Shown here: one piece after another, positions 60,201 through 64,000 of the stretch
Position numbering within the stretch: position 1 is the stretch's first letter
How the letters are laid out: each line of letters opens with the position of its first letter
DNA from: Virgibacillus dokdonensis
Lineage (GTDB): Bacteria > Bacillota > Bacilli > Bacillales > Amphibacillaceae
Direction of reading: 5' to 3'
DNA: 64,000 nucleotides
NCBI RefSeq assembly: GCF_900166595.1
Contig: NZ_LT745763.1
Location: 820,562-884,561 of the forward strand
Translations under genes and position numbers: made by a program
The notes under the pieces: generated by a model
What the model saw: the letters and a program-made list of their open reading frames with translations, nothing else
Told to the model about the DNA's origin: nothing
Database searches by the model: none

Positions 60201-61171
60201 TACGTGAGTTAGGAGGTATGCGCCGATTAGCAGAAGATGATGTTCAAACACGTTCATATAGAGTTCAAATGAGTGAGATAGATAGACCTGGTTTAAGTCA
60301 ACGTAAAGTTCAAAATATAGATGAACTCACTTCTAGAACATCAAGTAGGGAAATACCAAAAATCCTTGATAAATTAGAGCTTAATTTTAAACCGAAATGG
60401 GGTCAAGGAGAACCACAAGCAATTGATATTGCTCTAGCAACTAACATGCTTTCGGTAGGGGTAGATGTTAACCGTTTAGGGTTGATGGTTGTAAATGGAC
60501 AACCGAAAGGTACTGCAGAATATATTCAATCCACAAGTCGTGTAGGGCGTTCTTCTCCAGGATTAGTATTTTCTGTTTTGACTTGGTCTAGACCAAGAGA
60601 CATTTCACATTATGAAACTTTCGAACACTACCATTCAAGTTTTTATAAACATGTAGAAGCACAGTCAGTTACACCATTTGCACCAAGAGCACTAGATAGG
60701 GGGCTGACTGGAACAATAGTGAGTCACATAAGACTTAAAAATGATGGTTTAAACCCTAATGTTGGGGCACAGAACTTAGACGATACATCTAATACAGTAG
60801 CTGAAATTGTAAGACAAGTAGTTACAAATAGAGCTTGGAATATTAAGAATGATAGGTCAATCGCAGAGAAAGTTGAAGAAATGATAAAAGTTCGAATTGA
60901 TTCGTGGGTTAAAGAATCAATTAAACCAGGGAGAAAACTTGGGTATGAAGCAGAACGGAAAAAAGGAGACCTTGCTCCATTATTACAAAAACCGGGTATA
61001 GTATCTTGGGATAAATTTACTGTACCAATGTCAATGCGAGAAGTTGAGCCAGGTGTTCAATTGATCATGGATGTAGACAAACTTCCAGATGCACCAGAGT
61101 GGCAATTAAGGAAAAAGAAAGAGCAGGAAAGAAATAATGACGAGACGGGTGATTTAAATGAGTACACATAA
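57236..61171 (+). CDS. drmA: DISARM helicase DrmA
   Basis: A 1311-residue protein. N-terminal ~550 residues lack motifs I can name; then a superfamily 2 helicase: Walker A FPTGGGKTEAYL (about 603), DExH-type IIQDEFHLISGPLG (about 850), motif III IASTATV, and LATNMLSVGVDVNRLGLMVV with IQSTSRVGRSSPGLVF (about 1070-1105). A zinc-type pair CPWCGSE .. CGDKYGRCEF lies near 725-760. Start is TTG after GGATGGAGGGG. An 87-bp gap separates it from drmMI, the only real gap in the operon. Forms the DNA-loading DrmAB complex in characterised systems. Confidence 0.93.
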   Translation: MSEESRKRFALEIRDPEKPEGKNAWLVRVENKEQVLNFSLILDIPGSECKGVHEGDPFLIFCEMNKSPVLIAFARLYRKRSTLTQTTFYFDGYLPVENHNTLDLKITSSVQSPIKRIDWEFFEEKFNGINGFDFSSFPILTGEFSNEQAYVRSLLENAVIDDLLGPADGPFEEIIGMSVRDRYLVGRLAPKETIKEEFDDPVLAKTNVNSSGASGRTDDEENTGGTDTSTNQSLVPSSVGITFCVDGSVKKLEILASWGRYIRGKSDKEDKNGKPFRAWKRVPSGGKKEIVLTEGKITPFSIDGECPEVLIQGTVYPRLENGDRLVTLFLVNTQLKPEQNQDTAWVFQPELVLRDPEGKDIFRRRPMLKNDEESDIERKSLEMVYRNQVEFAVGHGISVHAKTTKDNSSHSTEVRTSVLPSYEIPVTETPGSEPEDRPTMQQMVEKGFLDMDNLASMEQDELCDALSVLTNDYQDWIQEQRERIGNSIKGFDNVAHNAMDRCEEILRRLREGITVLGTDVDALASFRFANKAMAYQRIRSIYSLKRRRGVKVDYESLDIRKNRSWRPFQLAFMLLSIPSLTDPAHKDRTDKIEAYADLLWFPTGGGKTEAYLGVAAFTMAIRRRQGKLGGLDASRGLSVVMRYTLRLLTLQQFQRATTLLCSMEILRKNNTKEWGNNPFTIGLWVGKKVTPNTTEQSHEAIESERDGKRGSGSTPAQLTSCPWCGSEISPGRDIQIDKVMGKTFIFCGDKYGRCEFSRAKSREQGLPVLVVDEEIYRNPPSMLIATVDKFALMAWRGEIKTLFGYVTHECPRHGLIWSDSDCSGQHPKKGKYPVTNAQQVERLRPPDLIIQDEFHLISGPLGTMVGLYETAVDSLSTWSYKGKDVKPKVIASTATVKKAEEQVTNVFLRHVSIFPPQGLDIEDNFFSVQRSKEQKPGRRYVGICSPGSSRPAVLIRVYVALLTAAQSLYNHFGQVADPYMTLVGYFNSLRELGGMRRLAEDDVQTRSYRVQMSEIDRPGLSQRKVQNIDELTSRTSSREIPKILDKLELNFKPKWGQGEPQAIDIALATNMLSVGVDVNRLGLMVVNGQPKGTAEYIQSTSRVGRSSPGLVFSVLTWSRPRDISHYETFEHYHSSFYKHVEAQSVTPFAPRALDRGLTGTIVSHIRLKNDGLNPNVGAQNLDDTSNTVAEIVRQVVTNRAWNIKNDRSIAEKVEEMIKVRIDSWVKESIKPGRKLGYEAERKKGDLAPLLQKPGIVSWDKFTVPMSMREVEPGVQLIMDVDKLPDAPEWQLRKKKEQERNNDETGDLNEYT

Positions 61172-62993
61172 AGTCGGTGATGTCCGTCCTACACAGCTAC
61201 TTTGGACTTATGGACCAGGTGCACTTATAGACCTTCCGAACCTTTCTGTTATTACTATGGGATTAGAGCGGTGGGATGAAGAACAATGTTCACCTATAGA
61301 GGAAGCTAGGTTGTTAGCTGCTGTGAGGAAAAGACTTGGTCCACAAGTTGAAAGGCTTCGAGTTGCTCCTTTTTTAAGAGATGAGAATGCTAGTCCTTTA
61401 TCAGCAGAAGGAAAGATTGGAGTACCCGTTCGACCATTTCCTAGATGGCTTAGATGCGTTCGGTGTGGTTTATTGGCCGAATATGATTCAGGATTATTTA
61501 ATGTTAAGGCAAATGCCTTCCGCCCTGAAAAGACACATTTTGTTCACGAAAATTGTGAAAAGGGAGCTAAATCAGAGGCAGTACCTGCTCGCTTTTTACT
61601 AGCTTGTAAAAATGGCCACATAGATGATTTTCCCTGGCATTGGTTTGTGCACGGAGGACAAGATGACTGTAGAGGTACTTTACGTTTTTTTGAAAGTGGT
61701 GCTTCTTTACAAACACAAAATCTTTGGGTTAAGTGTGATTCTTGTAATAAAAGTAAATCACTTGTACATGCTTTTGGTAAAGATGGACAAGATAATTTAC
61801 CAGCCTGTCGTGGGCGACATCCACACTTGGATAGTTATGATTCTTCATGTGACCAAGACCCTAGAGCTGTTTTATTGGGAGCTACGAACAGTTGGTTTCC
61901 GATTACAATTTCCGCGTTAGCAATTCCTATGGAAAAAAATCCACTGATTCAACTAATAATGGATGGATGGCATTACTTTGAAGATATTGATTCAGAATTG
62001 GAGGTTAAGCTGACTATCAAAGCATTATCCAAGAGTGGAGCACTACCTGGAATAGGACAGTATAATGAAAAAGACGTGTGGAAAGCAATTCAAGATAAAA
62101 GAGAAGGAGCTTCACAGGAGGAGATTGTTAGTGAAGTAGATATAAAAATACCCGAGTGGGAAGTTCTTACTTCATCTTCTCCACCTAGAGACTGGCCACA
62201 TTTCCTTAGTAGAACAGTAGAACCTCCAGCTAATTTTGAATCTGAAATTGATAATGTACTACTTCTTGAGCGGCTAAGGGAAGTAAATGCTTTAATAGGC
62301 TATACAAGGGTAGAGGCAATTGAAGAGTTTATGGATGATGAAGAACGACCTACAATGGCAAAACTCACCAAAAGGAGTACTAAATGGGTTCCAGCTAGTG
62401 AGGTTCATGGTGAAGGAATATTTATTCAATTTAAGGAAGAGGAAATTAAAAAATGGGAAAGAATCTCTGCAGTTAAGGAACGAAATAAAATGCTTGAGAA
62501 CGGGCATCATGGTTGGCGAAATGCACGTAAATTGGATCCAAGTGAAGGGTATCCAGGAATAAGGTTTACTATGTTACACACATTTGCACATTTATTAATT
62601 CGCGAGTTAGCTTTAGAATGTGGGTATAATGAAGCAAGTATTCGAGAACGGATATATGCTAATGATGAAGCATCAATGGCCGGAGTTTTACTTTATACTG
62701 CGGCAGCTGATTCTGATGGTACACTCGGTGGTCTGGTAGAGCTGGGTAATCCTCAAAATCTAGGTAGGTTAATTGAACAGGCACTTTCAAGAGCTGCTAT
62801 CTGTTCTTCAGATCCTATGTGCTCAGAACACGATCCTAGTGAGGATAGGTCACTTCATGCTGCATCTTGTCATGCGTGTTCTTTCGTTGCGGAAACATCG
62901 TGTGAAAGAGGAAATCGCTATTTGGATAGGGCCCTCTTAGTAAATACATTAGAAAACAAAGATACGGCATTTTTTTCACGGGACTTATGTTAG
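61158..62993 (+). CDS. drmB: DISARM protein DrmB (DUF1998)
   Basis: A 611-residue protein with DUF1998: HTFAHLLIRELALECGYNEA near residue 475, and Cys clusters typical of the family (CVRCGLLAEYDSG near 100, CDSCNKSK near 195, and C-terminal SSDPMCSEH .. SCHACSFVAETSCERGNRYL near 555-590). DrmB partners DrmA and is needed for DISARM protection. It overlaps drmA by 14 nt and adjoins drmC directly. Confidence 0.93.
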   Translation: MSTHKVGDVRPTQLLWTYGPGALIDLPNLSVITMGLERWDEEQCSPIEEARLLAAVRKRLGPQVERLRVAPFLRDENASPLSAEGKIGVPVRPFPRWLRCVRCGLLAEYDSGLFNVKANAFRPEKTHFVHENCEKGAKSEAVPARFLLACKNGHIDDFPWHWFVHGGQDDCRGTLRFFESGASLQTQNLWVKCDSCNKSKSLVHAFGKDGQDNLPACRGRHPHLDSYDSSCDQDPRAVLLGATNSWFPITISALAIPMEKNPLIQLIMDGWHYFEDIDSELEVKLTIKALSKSGALPGIGQYNEKDVWKAIQDKREGASQEEIVSEVDIKIPEWEVLTSSSPPRDWPHFLSRTVEPPANFESEIDNVLLLERLREVNALIGYTRVEAIEEFMDDEERPTMAKLTKRSTKWVPASEVHGEGIFIQFKEEEIKKWERISAVKERNKMLENGHHGWRNARKLDPSEGYPGIRFTMLHTFAHLLIRELALECGYNEASIRERIYANDEASMAGVLLYTAAADSDGTLGGLVELGNPQNLGRLIEQALSRAAICSSDPMCSEHDPSEDRSLHAASCHACSFVAETSCERGNRYLDRALLVNTLENKDTAFFSRDLC

Positions 62994-63770
62994 ATGAAAA
63001 ATCTTTGGGAAGTTATTGCTAATATATGGATTGAATTGCACCCAGATAGAATTGAATATATGGCGAAGAAAATCATGAAAATTAATACTGCTCAAGATCT
63101 AATAAGTACATCATTCAAACAAGGATTGAATGTTAAAAATGAGTTGCTTCTTAAGTTAAAGAATGCTTGGGAAGATGAACCTAAGATATCGCCAAATGAA
63201 ATAGCAGCTGCTTTAAGAACAGCAAGTATAACCTCATATAATTCAATAAAGCGTCAGGGGTTAATTGAATTAGTATGGTCTGGACCTTCTACTGACTTAG
63301 TATCCATAAGACATACAGAACAAGTTCTTAAAGAAGTAATAGATTCAGCACGAAAACGCCTTTTTATAGTAAGCTTTGTTGCTTATGAATTGCCTTCTAT
63401 AGTTAGCTCGTTAAATAATGCAATAAGTAGAAAGGTGAAAATAGATATACTTTTAGAAGTTTCACATGAACAAGGTGGAAGAGTAAACAATGATTCCATT
63501 AAAGTTATGAAGGAAATAATTCCCTCTCTAAATATATACGTGTGGGATCAATATGAGAATAAACCAACTGATCAATTCTTAGGGGCAGTACACCCAAAGT
63601 GTGCAGTTTCTGATGGAGAAGTTGCTTTTATTATTAGTGCGAATTTAACCAAAGCTGCTATGGAACAGAATATGGAATTGGGTGTACTTATTAAAGATGG
63701 AAAAGTTCCCGAAAAACTAGACCTGCATTTAGATGCGCTAATAACGATTGGTATCATTAAAAAAGTATGA
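62994..63770 (+). CDS. drmC: DISARM phospholipase D-type protein DrmC
   Basis: A 258-residue PLD-superfamily protein with one HKD-type motif near residue 199: AVHPKCAVSDGEVAFIISAN, followed by NMELGVLIKDG. A single motif implies that a dimer forms the active site. In B. paralicheniformis DISARM drmC was dispensable for most phages. ATG follows the drmB stop codon without a gap. Last gene of the operon, ended by the terminator at 63789. Confidence 0.92.
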   Translation: MKNLWEVIANIWIELHPDRIEYMAKKIMKINTAQDLISTSFKQGLNVKNELLLKLKNAWEDEPKISPNEIAAALRTASITSYNSIKRQGLIELVWSGPSTDLVSIRHTEQVLKEVIDSARKRLFIVSFVAYELPSIVSSLNNAISRKVKIDILLEVSHEQGGRVNNDSIKVMKEIIPSLNIYVWDQYENKPTDQFLGAVHPKCAVSDGEVAFIISANLTKAAMEQNMELGVLIKDGKVPEKLDLHLDALITIGIIKKV

Positions 63771-63788
63771 GTGATTAAACGTTAGAGA

Positions 63789-63831
63789 AGAGTAATGTAA
63801 ACCTGAAATTGCGGTTACTTTACTCTTTTTT
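63789..63831 (+). terminator. Terminator of the DISARM operon
   Basis: AGAGTAATGTAAACC pairs with GGTTACTTTACTCTT (small bulges), followed by T6. The group II intron begins 3 nt after the T tract. Confidence 0.85.
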
Positions 63832-63833
63832 AG

Positions 63834-64000
63834 GTGCGCCCTGCATGGGCGAAAACTTGGTGGTGAAAGTCCACTACAGGCATGGCAGTAGGAACTGTTA
63901 GCGAAAGACAAGGTGGCTATCGCGAGGTAGTGGCTGAAGGAAGTCGGACGCAAACTCCTGAACTGACGAACAGAAACTAGATAGAAGGCTGAATTAGGTC
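63834..64000 (+). mobile_element. Group II intron, class C type (5' part; runs off window)
   Basis: Starts GTGCGCCCTGCATGGGCG and continues with GGTGGTGAAAGTCC, GGCAGTAGGAACTGTTAGCG, GAAGGAAGTCGGACGCAAAC and GACGAACAGAAACTAGATAG. These are the domain I blocks of bacterial class C introns and closely follow the Oceanobacillus iheyensis intron as I remember it. Insertion directly behind a Rho-independent terminator is the habit of class C introns. The reverse transcriptase gene would lie beyond the window. Confidence 0.85.

Overview
The window is low-GC Gram-positive chromosome. Gene order and protein sequences point to a spore-forming, probably marine or halophilic member of the Bacillaceae in the Oceanobacillus/Virgibacillus neighbourhood. 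The evidence is a gamma-type SASP gene, PerR and YgzB/YgxA next to an rRNA operon, B. subtilis-like yfh/yga gene order, AGGAGG ribosome sites, and a group II intron resembling the Oceanobacillus class C intron. The species assignment is inference.

Layout. (1) 1-11.3 kb: the ClpE unfoldase (5' end cut by the window), a secreted ComEC-like metallo-beta-lactamase, an SPFH protein with a small ribbon-helix-helix-like partner, a YtrA-type GntR/ABC operon with its own palindromic operator, and a convergent second GntR operon ending in yxlE-yxlF-yxlG-like genes. A divergent XRE-regulator/hypothetical pair follows. (2) 11.3-32 kb: conserved Bacillaceae backbone: yfhF, recX, yfhH, yfhP, mutY, a 58-residue small protein, sspE, ygaC, ygaD, a zinc-ribbon protein, gsaB, a BceRSAB-type peptide sensing and detoxification module, a two-helix K+ channel, bcp, pduO, perR, ygzB and ygxA. 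The gaps hold a dispersed repeat in the same orientation (about eight recognisable copies) and two copies of a second GC-rich hairpin repeat. (3) 32.5-39.3 kb: an rRNA operon with three tandem 17-bp-spaced promoters, 16S-23S-5S, then 14 tRNA genes in the order of the B. subtilis trnD cluster, but without the Thr gene and the final Leu gene. (4) 39.3-64 kb: accessory island downstream of the tRNAs. It begins with a same-strand series of small unrelated genes (broken peptidase S51, DJ-1/PfpI, GNAT, PF06475-like, GrpB, APH-like kinase), almost every one followed by the same GGGCGC hairpin repeat, like an integron cassette array but with no integrase in view. Then come a decayed IS66 element and a 5'-truncated, frameshifted helicase-nuclease gene. 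The island ends with a complete six-gene DISARM-type anti-phage operon.

The DISARM operon (48.8-63.8 kb) is the most notable system. It reads 5mC methyltransferase, SNF2-type helicase (DrmD), large N6-adenine methyltransferase (DrmMI), DrmA helicase, DrmB (DUF1998) and DrmC (PLD). Class 1 systems are defined by drmD + drmMI and class 2 by drmE + drmMII; here a class 1 core has an additional, translationally coupled cytosine methyltransferase at its head. A group II intron of class C type begins directly behind the operon's terminator and runs off the window.
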